DNA from: Roseospirillum parvum
Lineage (GTDB): Bacteria; Pseudomonadota; Alphaproteobacteria; Rhodospirillales; Rhodospirillaceae
NCBI RefSeq assembly: GCF_900100455.1
Contig: NZ_FNCV01000003.1
Span: forward strand, 186,001 to 250,000
Direction: 5' to 3'
DNA length: 64,000 nucleotides
The notes beneath the pieces are model-generated. The model was not told where the DNA came from. It did not search any database and worked only from the letters and a program-made list of their open reading frames with translations. Both the position numbers and the translations under genes were made by a program. Each line of letters begins with the position of its first letter. Position 1 is the stretch's first letter. Positions 47,698-56,099 of this stretch are shown here, piece after piece.

Positions 47698-49026
47698 TCA
47701 GCCCATCACCAGGAAGGCCCGGAAGTCGTTGACGTTGGTCAGGGTGGGACCGGTCACCACCAGATCGTCCAGACGCTCGAAAAACCAACAGGATTGATGA
47801 TGGTCGAGCATGCCTTCCGGGTCCAGCGCCTGGGCCCGGGCCCGGGCCAGGGTGTCGGGGGTCAGGATGGCCCCGGCGTTGTGGCCGCTGCCGTCCTTGC
47901 CGTCGGTGTCGCAGGCCATGCCCCAGATGCGCGGATGCCCTTTGAGGGCCAGCGCGGCGGCGAGCAGGAATTCGCCGTTGGGGCCGCCGTTGATGGGCGC
48001 CGTGCGGGCTTCGGGCGGGGGCAGGGTGACGGTCAGCTCGCCGCCCGAAAGCAGCACGCAGGGCGGCGCCAGCGGCATCTCGTGGATCGCCGCCGAGAGG
48101 GCCATGGGGGCCAGGGCGCGGGCCACCTGGGCCGCTTCGCCTTCCAGCGCGTCGCCCAGGATGACCGGCTTCACGCCGGCCTCGCGGGCTGCCTCGGCGG
48201 CCGCCCTCAGGGCTTCCATGGGGGTGATGATCAGCCGGTTCTCGACCTTCTCGAAGCAAGGGTCGTCCGGCTTGGGGGTTTCGGCCTCGCCGCTTTCCAG
48301 GACCCGGGTGATGCTCGGTGGCGGCGTCACCCCGATCCGGGCGAGCACGGCCAGGGCGTCGGCGCAGGTCGAGGGGTCGGCCACCGTCGGCCCGGAGGCG
48401 ATCACCGAGATGTCGTCGCCCGGCACGTCGGAGACGATCATCGAGACCACCCGGGCCGGCGCGGCGGCGCGGGCCAGCCGGCCGCCCTTGACCGCCGAGA
48501 TGTGCTTGCGCACCGTGTTGAAGGCGCGGATGTCGGCCCCGCTGGCCAGCAGGGCCTCGGTCAGCGCCTGCTTGTCGGCCAGATCAATGCCCGGCAGGGG
48601 CTGGCTGAGCAGGGCCGAGCCGCCGCCGGAGAAGAGGCCGATGACCAGATCATCGGCCGACAGCGACTCGAGCCGGGCGAGCATCCGCGCGGTGGCCTCG
48701 AGGCCGGCCTGATCGGGCACCGGATGGGCTGCCTCCACCACCTCGATGCGCTGGGTCGGGCGGGCGTGGCCGCGCCGCGTCACCACCAGCCCGGAAACCG
48801 CGTTCACCGCCGAGGGCAGCCAGCGCTCGGCCAGCACACCTTCCAGGGCCTCGGCCATGGCCCCGGCCGCCTTGCCGGCGCCGACCACCACGGTGCGGCC
48901 GCGCGGCGGATGAGGCAGGTTGGCCATCAGCCGCTCGAACGGATCGACGGCGTTGAGCACCGCCCCGAACAGGGTGCTGAGGAAGATGCGCGGATCGGCC
49001 GGGCCTTGGTTGGGCGGCGGGCTCAT
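47698..49026 (-). CDS. Glycerate 2-kinase (GckA/TtuD, MOFRL family)
   Basis: A 442-residue enzyme phosphorylating glycerate to 2-phosphoglycerate. The N-terminal Rossmann-like domain holds VVVGAGKAAGAMAEALE and LFSGGGSALLSQPLPGIDL; the C-terminal MOFRL domain contains LLSGGELTVTL and DTDGKDGSGHNAGA. It lies directly upstream of pyk on the same strand with a 90-base gap, so glycerate could feed via 2-phosphoglycerate to pyruvate. Older annotations call the family hydroxypyruvate reductase. Confidence 0.92.
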   Translation of the reverse strand: MSPPPNQGPADPRIFLSTLFGAVLNAVDPFERLMANLPHPPRGRTVVVGAGKAAGAMAEALEGVLAERWLPSAVNAVSGLVVTRRGHARPTQRIEVVEAAHPVPDQAGLEATARMLARLESLSADDLVIGLFSGGGSALLSQPLPGIDLADKQALTEALLASGADIRAFNTVRKHISAVKGGRLARAAAPARVVSMIVSDVPGDDISVIASGPTVADPSTCADALAVLARIGVTPPPSITRVLESGEAETPKPDDPCFEKVENRLIITPMEALRAAAEAAREAGVKPVILGDALEGEAAQVARALAPMALSAAIHEMPLAPPCVLLSGGELTVTLPPPEARTAPINGGPNGEFLLAAALALKGHPRIWGMACDTDGKDGSGHNAGAILTPDTLARARAQALDPEGMLDHHQSCWFFERLDDLVVTGPTLTNVNDFRAFLVMG

Positions 49027-49106
49027 TCACGGGGTCCTCGACTTGACGGGTCCTCGAACCTGGGGCTTCCCCCGACGCCCACCGGCGCGGCGGACATCGA
49101 TGGCGC

Positions 49107-50402
49107 TCACACCGCGCGATCCTCGCTGTCGACCTGCCGGCAGCGGGTCTCGCGGGCCAACAGGGCGGCGAGCAGGGCCAGCCCCCAACAGCCCGGCAGC
49201 ACGGCCAGGGCCAGACCATAGGTTTCCGGCGAATAGACCCGGGCCCCGTCCATCATGCCGCCTTGCCAGCCAAGATCAAGCAACCAGCCGAGCAGGGGCT
49301 GGAAAACCGCCCCCGAGCCCATCACCGACATGTTGACGAAGCCCAGCGTCGCCCCGGCGTGGCGCAGGCGGTTGTGCTCGCGGGCGAAGGCGAACACCAG
49401 CACCATGCCGCCGTTGAACAGCCCGGTGACGAAGAACAGTGCGATCACCGCCCACAACGGCAGGCCGGCATACAGCCAGACCAGCGAGACCACGAGATTA
49501 CCCCCCGAGGCCATCAGCATGAACGGCTTGCGGCGCCGGAAATGATCCGACATCCAGCCGACGATGGGCGAGGCGACGCCCCAGCCCAGCAGCATGGCCG
49601 AGGTGGCCATGGCGGCATCGGTGCGGGGCAGGCCGTAGGTGCTCATCATGTAAGGCACGCCCCACAGGCCGGCGAAGGCCAGGATGGGCGCCGCCATCAT
49701 CGGCCCGTAAAGGCAGGCGACCCAGGTCTGTGGCCGGCGCAGGGCCTGGCCGACGCCGTACAGGATGCCGGGGCGGGCCGGCTCGTCGGCGGCCCGCTCG
49801 GGGGGCGAGTAGGGGCCCCGGTCGCGCACGATCAGCCACAGCGCCCCGCCGAGCAGCAGGGCGAAGCCGGCGGCCCCGGTCATGGTGGTCCGCCAGCCCA
49901 GGGTATCGACGGCGGCGGCCAGGGGGGCCTGTCCGCCGACCGCGCCGATCATCCCCAGGGCCATGGTCATGCCGCTGATCATGGCGAAGCGCTGCGGCGG
50001 GAACCAGGCGGCGGCGATGGTCAACCCGCCGACCCAGGTCACCGCGGCGCCGACGCCGATCAGGGCGCGGCCCAGATAGGCCATCCACAGGCCATCGGCG
50101 GTGGCGAAGAGCAGGCTGCCCAGGGCGCTGACCAGGGCCGCCGAGGTCAACAGCTTGCGCGGCCCCCAGCCGTCGAGCAGCACGCCGACCGGCAGCTGCA
50201 ATCCGGCGTAGGTGTAGAAGTAGAGCGCCGAAAGCATGCCGGTGATGGCGCCGGCGGCGGCGAAGTCGCGCATCAGGTCCTCGACCATGACGCTCGGCGC
50301 CACCCGCTGGAAGAAGGCGTAGAAGTAGAAGGCCGCGCCCAGCCCCCACATCACCCAGGGCAGCCAGCCGGCGCCACGGGTCGTGTCGGCGCGCCCGGTC
50401 AT
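49107..50402 (-). CDS. MFS transporter
   Basis: Major facilitator superfamily permease of 431 residues with twelve predicted helices. The loop 2-3 signature appears as GVLLDGWGPRKLLTSAALV, and a second one, GWMSDHFRRRKPFMLMASG, in the second half. The first helices (WVMWGLGAAFYFYAFFQRVAPSVM) resemble the nitrate/sulfonate or sugar-acid branch; the substrate is unknown. Lying upstream of glycerate kinase on the same strand, it might import a glycerate precursor, which is only inference. The ATG at 50402 lacks a clear ribosome site. Confidence 0.88.
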   Translation of the reverse strand: MTGRADTTRGAGWLPWVMWGLGAAFYFYAFFQRVAPSVMVEDLMRDFAAAGAITGMLSALYFYTYAGLQLPVGVLLDGWGPRKLLTSAALVSALGSLLFATADGLWMAYLGRALIGVGAAVTWVGGLTIAAAWFPPQRFAMISGMTMALGMIGAVGGQAPLAAAVDTLGWRTTMTGAAGFALLLGGALWLIVRDRGPYSPPERAADEPARPGILYGVGQALRRPQTWVACLYGPMMAAPILAFAGLWGVPYMMSTYGLPRTDAAMATSAMLLGWGVASPIVGWMSDHFRRRKPFMLMASGGNLVVSLVWLYAGLPLWAVIALFFVTGLFNGGMVLVFAFAREHNRLRHAGATLGFVNMSVMGSGAVFQPLLGWLLDLGWQGGMMDGARVYSPETYGLALAVLPGCWGLALLAALLARETRCRQVDSEDRAV

Positions 50403-50540
50403 CGGCCCACGCCGCCCCGGCGGCGGGGAAAGGTCTGGTCGGAGAGCATGTCGGGAACCTGTATATGAGGAAAAACAGCGGTGTAAGCAGGGCATGGTAG
50501 AAAAGGGGGCGGGGTCCGTCAATCGACCAGCCAAGCGGCC

Positions 50541-50579
50541 TCCCCCCTTGACCTCCCCCCTTGACCTCCCCCCTTGGCG
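50541..50579 (+). repeat. Three 13-bp tandem repeats carrying -35-like boxes
   Basis: TCCCCCCTTGACC at 50541-50553 and 50554-50566, then TCCCCCCTTGGCG at 50567-50579. Each unit carries a TTGACC or TTGGCG hexamer. Confidence 0.92.
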
Positions 50580-50601
50580 GCCCCGACGCATGGGGTATAG
50601 T
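50574..50601 (+). promoter_or_regulatory. Probable leaderless promoter of the N-formylglutamate amidohydrolase gene
   Basis: TTGGCG (50574-50579) and TATAGT (50596-50601) are 16 bases apart; the ATG begins 7 bases after the -10, so the transcript probably starts at the start codon. Confidence 0.55.
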
Positions 50602-50608
50602 GGCGGAC

Positions 50609-51445
50609 ATGATGTCACCCCCGCTGACCGATCCGGCCCCCGACGAGGCCGAGACCACCCCACTGCTCGAGGCCGATGAGCCGGCGCCCCTGGAAATCAT
50701 CAACGCCGAGGGCGCCCGGCCGGTCCTGCTGATCTGCGACCACGCCAGTTGCCGCGTGCCGCGCCGGCTGAACGGCCTGGGGCTGCCGCCCGACGAGTTG
50801 CGGCGCCACATCGGCTGGGACCTGGGCATCGCCCCGGTGGCGCGTGGTCTGGCCGAGCGGCTGGACGCGCCGGCCCTGCTGGCCGGCTATTCGCGTCTGG
50901 TGATCGACCTCAATCGCCAGCCGGGCGACCCCGAATCCATCCCCGAGGTGAGCGACGGCACGGAGGTTCCCGGCAACCGGGCCCTGCCCGAGGCCGAGCG
51001 CATCGCCCGCCAGAAGGCGCTGTTCGATCCCTATCACGAGGCCATCACCCGGACCCTGGCCCATCTGTGGCGGGTCCACGGCCATGCCCCGGCGCTGATC
51101 TCGCTACACAGCTTCACGCCCAGCCTGAGGGGCGGGCCGCCTCGGCCCTGGCACATCGGCACCCTGTGGCACCACGACCCGCGCCTCGCCGGGCCGTTCA
51201 TGTCGCGGCTGGCCGAGGCCAACCCCGAGCTGTGCATCGGCGACAACCAGCCCTATGCCGGGGCCGAGTTGGGCTACACCGTGGATGCCCATGGCGAATC
51301 CGCCGGGCTGCCCTGCCTGGGCCTGGAGGTGCGCCAGGACGGCCTCGCCACCCCGGCCGACCAGCAGCGCTGGGTCGAGCGTCTTCACAACGCCTTGTCA
51401 GGCGTGTTGGCCGATAGCACACTCTACCGGGTACGCCACTACTGA
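50609..51445 (+). CDS. N-formylglutamate amidohydrolase family protein
   Basis: A 278-residue hydrolase of the HutG family, which releases formate from N-formylglutamate in histidine breakdown. The metal/active-site elements LLICDHASCRVPRRL, HIGWDLGIAPVARGLAERLD and LISLHSFTPSLRG are present in order. No other hut genes are nearby; stand-alone members may act on other N-formyl amino acids. Two adjacent ATGs (50609 and 50612) serve as start directly after a -10 box. Confidence 0.9.
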   Translation: MMSPPLTDPAPDEAETTPLLEADEPAPLEIINAEGARPVLLICDHASCRVPRRLNGLGLPPDELRRHIGWDLGIAPVARGLAERLDAPALLAGYSRLVIDLNRQPGDPESIPEVSDGTEVPGNRALPEAERIARQKALFDPYHEAITRTLAHLWRVHGHAPALISLHSFTPSLRGGPPRPWHIGTLWHHDPRLAGPFMSRLAEANPELCIGDNQPYAGAELGYTVDAHGESAGLPCLGLEVRQDGLATPADQQRWVERLHNALSGVLADSTLYRVRHY

Positions 51446-51494
51446 GCCGCCGCCGGGCCCGCCGGCGGCGTTCTGGCGAGCAAGGGAGAGGACA

Positions 51495-52640
51495 ATGGCC
51501 AACCTCCACCAGCCGGCCTTCACCATCGGCGTGGAGGAGGAATATTACCTGGTCGATCCGGCGACCGGCGATCTGGCCACCGATCCCCCCGAAGAGATGA
51601 TGAAGGCCCTGGAGGGCAGCGCCGTCGGCGTGGTCGGGCCGGAGTTCCTGCGCTGCCAGCTTGAGATCGCCACCCCGGTCTGTGGCTCGGTGGGCGAGTT
51701 GAAGCGGGCCCTGACCGACCTCCGGGGCATGGTCGGCGAGGTCACCGGGCGTTACGGTCTGGCTCCGGTGGCCGCCTCGACCCACCCGGTGGCGGCCTGG
51801 GACCAGCAACAGCACACCGACAAGGAACGCTACAACTTCCTGGCCAACGACCTGCAGGGCGTGGCGCGCCGGCTGCTGATCAACGGCATGCATGTGCATG
51901 TGGGGCTCGAGGACAGCGAGCTGCGCATCGATCTGATGAACCAGATCACCTATTTCCTGCCCCATCTGCTGGCCTTGTCGACCAGCTCACCGTTCTGGCG
52001 CGGCCGCGACACCGGGCTGATGAGCTACCGGCTGTCGGTGTTCGACGAGTTGCCGCGCACCGGCCTGCCCCAGGTTTTCGACTCCTATGGCGAATACGAA
52101 CGCCACATCGAGGTTCTGACCCACTGCGGGGTGATCGAGGATGCCAGCCGCATCTGGTGGGATGCGCGCCCCTCGGTGAAGTTCCCGACCCTGGAGATGC
52201 GCATCACCGATGTCTGCACCCGGGTCGAGGACGCCATCGCCATCGCCGCCCTCTACGTCTGCGTGCTGCGCATGTTGTACCGGCTGCGCGTCACCAACCA
52301 GCGCTGGCGCATGTACGGCGGCATGCTGATCAACGAGAACCGCTGGCGGGCCCAGCGCTACGGTCTGGACGAGGGGATGATCGATTTCGGGCGCGGCGAG
52401 ATCGTGCCCTATGGCGACCTGCTGGAGGAACTGCTCGATCTGGTCGCCGAGGACGCCGAGGCCCTGGGCGCCGAGCAGGAAGTGGCGGCGGCGCGCGATA
52501 TCCTGAGCCGCGGCACCTCGGCCCACATGCAGCGCCGGGTCTACCGCCAGGCCCTGGCCGAGGGATGCGCCGAGGAGGTCGCCCTGAAGCGGGTGGTGCA
52601 GCATCTGGTGGCCGCCACCGTGGGCCGGGACGGCGGGTAG
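51495..52640 (+). CDS. Carboxylate-amine ligase, YbdK/GCS2 family
   Basis: A 381-residue ATP-grasp-like member of the glutamate-cysteine ligase 2 family. The start FTIGVEEEYYLVDP and later VHVGLEDSELRIDLMNQ, SRIWWDARPSVKFPTLEMRI and INENRWRAQRYGLD are family marks. YbdK has weak glutamate-cysteine ligase activity; the real substrate is unknown. GGGAGAGGA ahead of the ATG is a strong ribosome site. It lies 49 bases after the amidohydrolase, probably in one operon. Confidence 0.92.
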   Translation: MANLHQPAFTIGVEEEYYLVDPATGDLATDPPEEMMKALEGSAVGVVGPEFLRCQLEIATPVCGSVGELKRALTDLRGMVGEVTGRYGLAPVAASTHPVAAWDQQQHTDKERYNFLANDLQGVARRLLINGMHVHVGLEDSELRIDLMNQITYFLPHLLALSTSSPFWRGRDTGLMSYRLSVFDELPRTGLPQVFDSYGEYERHIEVLTHCGVIEDASRIWWDARPSVKFPTLEMRITDVCTRVEDAIAIAALYVCVLRMLYRLRVTNQRWRMYGGMLINENRWRAQRYGLDEGMIDFGRGEIVPYGDLLEELLDLVAEDAEALGAEQEVAAARDILSRGTSAHMQRRVYRQALAEGCAEEVALKRVVQHLVAATVGRDGG

Positions 52641-52665
52641 GGCTGGTCCCCCGGACGACCAGCCC
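52640..52665. terminator. Hairpin between convergent YbdK-family gene and rpoH
   Basis: Perfect 9-bp stem GGGCTGGTC / GACCAGCCC with an 8-base loop, starting on the last base of the YbdK-type stop codon and lying 13 bases past the rpoH end. No T-run. Confidence 0.6.
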
Positions 52666-52678
52666 CCGCGCCGGTGGA

Positions 52679-53650
52679 TCAGGCCTCCAGGCGGGCGGTG
52701 GCCTGGGCCTCGGCGGCCTCGCGATGGTCGCGCACCACCTTTTGCAGCTTCTCGAAGGCGCGCACCTCGATCTGGCGCACCCGCTCGCGGCTGATGCCGT
52801 ACTGCTGGCTGAGGTCTTCCAGGGTCAGCGGCGCCTCGCGCAGGCGGCGCTCGACCAGGATATGACGCTCGCGCGGGTTCAGGGTGCCCATGGCCTGATT
52901 GAGCAGACGGCGCCGCAGCCCCTGTTCCTGCCGGTCGCCCAGGGCCGACTCCTGGTCCTGCTCCTCGTCGACCAGCCAGTCCTGCCACTCGCCCTCGCCA
53001 TCCATGCTGAGTGGGGTGTTCAGGCTGTGGTCGGGGGCCGCCATGCGGCGGTTCATGTGCAGCACCTCGGCATCGGGCACGCCCAGCTTGTCGGCGATGA
53101 CGCGGATCTGTTCCGGCGCCAGATCGCCTTCCTCGACCGCCCGCATCTGCGCCTTCATGCGCCTGAGGTTGAAGAACAGCTTCTTCTGGGCCGCCGTGGT
53201 GCCCATCTTGACCAGCGACCAGGAGTGCAGGATGTACTCCTGGATGGCGGCCCGGATCCACCACATGGCATAGGTGGCCAGCCGGAAGCCGCGATCCGGG
53301 TCATAGCGCTCGATGGCCTGCATCAGGCCCAGGTTGCCCTCGGAAATGATCTCGCCCAGCGGCAGGCCGTAGCCCGAGTAGCCCATGCCGATCTTGGCGA
53401 CCAGCCGCAGGTGACTGTTGGCCAGGGCATGGGCGGCGGCCAACTCGCCGCCGTCGCGGAAGCGATAGGCCAGGGACTGCTCTTCCTCCACCGTCAGCAT
53501 GGGAAAGCCCCGAATGACGCGCAGATAGCGCGACAGGTTGCGTTCCGGCGTGAGGTCCGGCGCCAAGGTCGGGCGCAGGGGCGTCGGACGCGGGGGCGTC
53601 GGACGTGGGGACGGGGAGGGCGTGGAAGCGGGGGAGCGCTGGGTCGTCAT
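52679..53650 (-). CDS. rpoH: RNA polymerase sigma factor RpoH (sigma-32)
   Basis: Heat-shock sigma factor, 323 residues. The RpoH box QKKLFFNLR is present, as are region 2 (EGNLGLMQAIERYDPDRGFR then LATYAMWWIRAAIQEYIL) and region 4 (LSQQYGISRERVRQIEVRAFEKL). A Pro/Thr/Arg-rich extension of about 30 residues precedes the conserved part and contains a short repeat (RPTPPRPTPLRPT). GGAG 8 bases upstream supports the ATG. It controls chaperones and proteases after heat or envelope stress. Confidence 0.96.
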   Translation of the reverse strand: MTTQRSPASTPSPSPRPTPPRPTPLRPTLAPDLTPERNLSRYLRVIRGFPMLTVEEEQSLAYRFRDGGELAAAHALANSHLRLVAKIGMGYSGYGLPLGEIISEGNLGLMQAIERYDPDRGFRLATYAMWWIRAAIQEYILHSWSLVKMGTTAAQKKLFFNLRRMKAQMRAVEEGDLAPEQIRVIADKLGVPDAEVLHMNRRMAAPDHSLNTPLSMDGEGEWQDWLVDEEQDQESALGDRQEQGLRRRLLNQAMGTLNPRERHILVERRLREAPLTLEDLSQQYGISRERVRQIEVRAFEKLQKVVRDHREAAEAQATARLEA

Positions 53651-53764
53651 GGTCGATCTCCGCGCCGTCGGGAAGGGCCCCCATGGGCGACCGGCGGACC
53701 ATCCGCCGCGCCTGGGAGTTGTGCGCTGGAGATGATGGTAGAGCAGGGCCGGCGGCCCCGACAA

Positions 53765-54796
53765 TCATACCCTTGAACCGCCCTCCGAGAGCCCCCAAGG
53801 CTCAGATGACGGGCCAAGAGCGCCCTGAAACTGCTTGAAATCAGGCGGAGTTTCCGACTGGAAAACCATTCTTTCCTGACTATACGGATGGGTAATTTCC
53901 AGGCGCCACGCATGGAGTAGCTGGCGGCTCAAAGGCATGAGCCGCGCATCCTCGGGCAGCCCACGCGCCTTGCTGGCGTGGCCCCGGCCGTACAGCGGGT
54001 CGCCGACCACCGGGTGGCCCAGGTGGGCCAGATGGACCCGGATCTGATGGGTCCGCCCGGTTTCCAGCCGACAGGTCAGCAGGCTGACCAAGGGCCAGGT
54101 GCGTTCCACAGTCCAATTGGTGACGGCGCGGCGGCCGTTCAAGCGAACCACGGCCATCTTCGTGCGGTTGCTGGGACTGCGCCCGATCAGGGTGTCGAGC
54201 CGGCCGGATGGCGCCTTGGGCACCCCCCAGACCAGGGCCTGGTAGGTGCGCCCGGCGCTGTGGGCGGCGAACTGCTCGGCCAGGTGCAGGTGGGCGCGGT
54301 CGGTCTTGGCGACGACCAGCAGGCCGCTGGTCTCCTTGTCCAGCCGGTGCACGATGCCCGGCCGGCGGGTGCCACCGATGCCCGACAGACTGTCGCCGCA
54401 ATGGGCCAGCAGGGCGTTGACCAGGGTGTGGTCCGGGTTGCCAGGGGCGGGATGGACGACCAGCCCGGCCGGCTTGTCGATGATGATCAGCGCCTCGTCC
54501 TCGTAGACCACGCTCAGCGGCAGGGCCTGGGGGGCGGCCTCGGCCGGGGCCGGCGGAGGAACCTCCAGGCTGACCGGCAGACCCGGTTTGATTCGGTGTT
54601 TGGGCTCGGTTATGGTCTGCCCGCCGACGCTCACCCGACCGTCGCGGATCAGCCCGGCCAGCCGGGCCCGCGACAGCTCCGGGCAGGCCTCGGCCAGCCA
54701 CTTGTCGAGCCGTGCCCCGGCCGCCTCGGCGCCGGCGATTAGGTGTTGTGTCGTCGCGCCGGGCGTCACGCCGTCGTTCGCTTCTTCAGCCATCAT
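53765..54796 (-). CDS. rluD: Ribosomal large subunit pseudouridine synthase RluD
   Basis: RluA-family synthase of 343 residues that modifies helix 69 of 23S rRNA. An S4 RNA-binding domain (ARLDKWLAEACPELSRARLA and LIRDGRVSVGGQ) precedes the catalytic domain with the aspartate in GIVHRLDKETSGLLVVAKT. ETGRTHQIRVHLAHLGHPVVG is also typical. Two adjacent ATGs are possible. The rluD-rpoH order is common in alphaproteobacteria; rpoH may be expressed partly from here. Confidence 0.95.
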   Translation of the reverse strand: MMAEEANDGVTPGATTQHLIAGAEAAGARLDKWLAEACPELSRARLAGLIRDGRVSVGGQTITEPKHRIKPGLPVSLEVPPPAPAEAAPQALPLSVVYEDEALIIIDKPAGLVVHPAPGNPDHTLVNALLAHCGDSLSGIGGTRRPGIVHRLDKETSGLLVVAKTDRAHLHLAEQFAAHSAGRTYQALVWGVPKAPSGRLDTLIGRSPSNRTKMAVVRLNGRRAVTNWTVERTWPLVSLLTCRLETGRTHQIRVHLAHLGHPVVGDPLYGRGHASKARGLPEDARLMPLSRQLLHAWRLEITHPYSQERMVFQSETPPDFKQFQGALGPSSEPWGLSEGGSRV

Positions 54797-54820
54797 CGTC
54801 CAGCCCCCGGGAGACCCCGC

Positions 54821-55126
54821 ATGAGCGCCCTGTTGAAGACCCTGGTCATCGGCATGGGGGTGTTGATCGTCCTCGGCATGGGGGGTGTGGCCTACGGCAT
54901 ATACGCCAACATGCAGCGCTTGCAAGAGAGTGCCAGCGGCGACGGCTGGGGCGAGGTGGTGGTCGAGCTGCCGGCCGGGGCCCGGGTGACCGACATGGAG
55001 GCCGCCGACGACATGCTCTACCTGCACCACCAGCGGGCCGGCACCGGCGGCGATGGCGTGGTGGTGGTCGATACCCAGCGCGGCCGCGTGGTCGGCCGCC
55101 TGCGCTTCGAGGCCGCCACCGAGTGA
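54821..55126 (+). CDS. Small single-helix membrane protein (101 aa)
   Basis: A protein of 101 residues with one N-terminal transmembrane helix (LKTLVIGMGVLIVLGMGGVA) and an outer, mostly beta-strand domain ending DTQRGRVVGRLRFEA. It resembles short proteins found beside rluD in alphaproteobacteria (I recall DUF6476, not confirmed); the function is unknown. It is divergent from rluD with only 24 bases between start codons and overlaps the next gene by four bases (GTGA). Confidence 0.75.
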   Translation: MSALLKTLVIGMGVLIVLGMGGVAYGIYANMQRLQESASGDGWGEVVVELPAGARVTDMEAADDMLYLHHQRAGTGGDGVVVVDTQRGRVVGRLRFEAATE

Positions 55127-55596
55127 GCCGCCTGTGGCTGCCCAAGGCCCTGGCCGAGACGATGCGCGCCGAGGCCCGGGCGGCCCATCCGGCGGAGTGC
55201 TGCGGCCTGCTGATCGGCACCGGAGACCCCTCGGCGGCGGACGGCGCCCGGGTGGAGGAGGTGGTCCCGGCGGCCAACCTGGAAGCCTCCCATCGACAGG
55301 ATCGTTTCGAGATCGATCCGGCCATCCGGCTGGCCGTGATGCGCCGCCTTGGCCAGTTGGACGGCGACAGTGGCGCGCGCGCCGAGCGTTCCCTGCGGGG
55401 GCCGCGTCTGCTCGGCCACTATCACAGCCATCCGGCGGGCGCCGCCGAGCCCTCGGAGACCGACCGTCAGCGGGCCGAGGAAAGCGGGCTGGTGTGGCTG
55501 ATCATCGGCGCCGAGGGACATCTGGGCGCCTGGCTGGCCGAGCCGGACGAGGCGGGCCGCCCGAGCTTCCGCCGCCTGACCCTGCGGCTGGGCTGA
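55123..55596 (+). CDS. M67-family JAMM metallopeptidase
   Basis: A 157-residue Mov34/MPN/PAD-1-type zinc peptidase. The JAMM motif is intact: glutamate in HPAECCGLLIG and LGHYHSHPAGAAEPSETD carrying two histidines, serine and aspartate in the right spacing. Relatives release sulfur-carrier or ubiquitin-like tails, but no ThiS/MoaD gene lies here, so the substrate is unknown. A GTG start overlapping the previous stop (GTGA) is assumed. No signal peptide. Confidence 0.87.
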   Translation: MSRLWLPKALAETMRAEARAAHPAECCGLLIGTGDPSAADGARVEEVVPAANLEASHRQDRFEIDPAIRLAVMRRLGQLDGDSGARAERSLRGPRLLGHYHSHPAGAAEPSETDRQRAEESGLVWLIIGAEGHLGAWLAEPDEAGRPSFRRLTLRLG

Positions 55597-55645
55597 GCGG
55601 GCCCGTGCCCTCGGGCGAAACCCGCGCCTTCGGTCAAAAAAGGTG

Positions 55646-55674
55646 TTGCCAGCCGCGGCGATGTCCGGTAGGTA
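55646..55674 (+). promoter_or_regulatory. Candidate promoter of tRNA-Glu
   Basis: TTGCCA (55646-55651), 17 bases, then TAGGTA (55669-55674), about 33 bases upstream of the tRNA. The -35 is the same hexamer as at proS; the -10 is weak. Confidence 0.45.
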
Positions 55675-55707
55675 ACGCGTCCTCCACAGGCCGACGGCCA
55701 CCGCGCT

Positions 55708-55783
55708 GTCCCCTTCGTCTAGAGGCCTAGGACACCGCCCTCTCACGGCGGCAACAGGGGTTCGAATCCCCTAGGGGACGCCA
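55708..55783 (+). tRNA. tRNA-Glu (anticodon CTC)
   Basis: A 76-base tRNA with the CCA encoded. The acceptor stem is GTCCCCT / AGGGGAC, the anticodon stem CCGCC / GGCGG with loop CTCTCAC (anticodon CTC at 55742-55744, reading GAG), and the T loop TTCGAAT. A terminator follows at once. Confidence 0.97.
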
Positions 55784-55799
55784 ATCCGGCCTGTAATAC

Positions 55800-55828
55800 A
55801 AAAAGCCGCCCACAACGGGCGGCTTTTT
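55800..55828 (+). terminator. Intrinsic terminator after tRNA-Glu
   Basis: Perfect stem AAAAAGCCGCCC / GGGCGGCTTTTT with loop ACAAC; the right arm ends in five T. Confidence 0.9.
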
Positions 55829-56099
55829 GCGTTGGGGGCTGGCGGCAGCGGGCCGCGAACCGCCTATACAGAAATATGGCGGGGCATGCCCGACGAAAAT
55901 GCGAAATATTCGTTCGCCATGGCCCTCAGAATAGGACGTTGCCGTAATCAGGAAAAATCGGGAGAATTGTTGAGCTGTCCGTCTGAGCGAGCCTTTATAT
56001 GACGACGGGGATGGGCCTTTCCATTCTTTCTGCCTTTGGCACGAACGGCAGTCTTCGGTGAGGAAACCGAACTTTCCAACGGATCCCTCAGTGGCGTTT
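55829..56099. other. Atypical spacer after tRNA-Glu
   Basis: These 271 bases have no supported gene and are clearly richer in A and T than the rest of the window. They include GGGCATGCCC (10-bp palindrome) and an ATGGCG ... CGCCAT inverted repeat between about 55876 and 55922. Likely imported along with the acetyltransferase gene. Confidence 0.5.
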
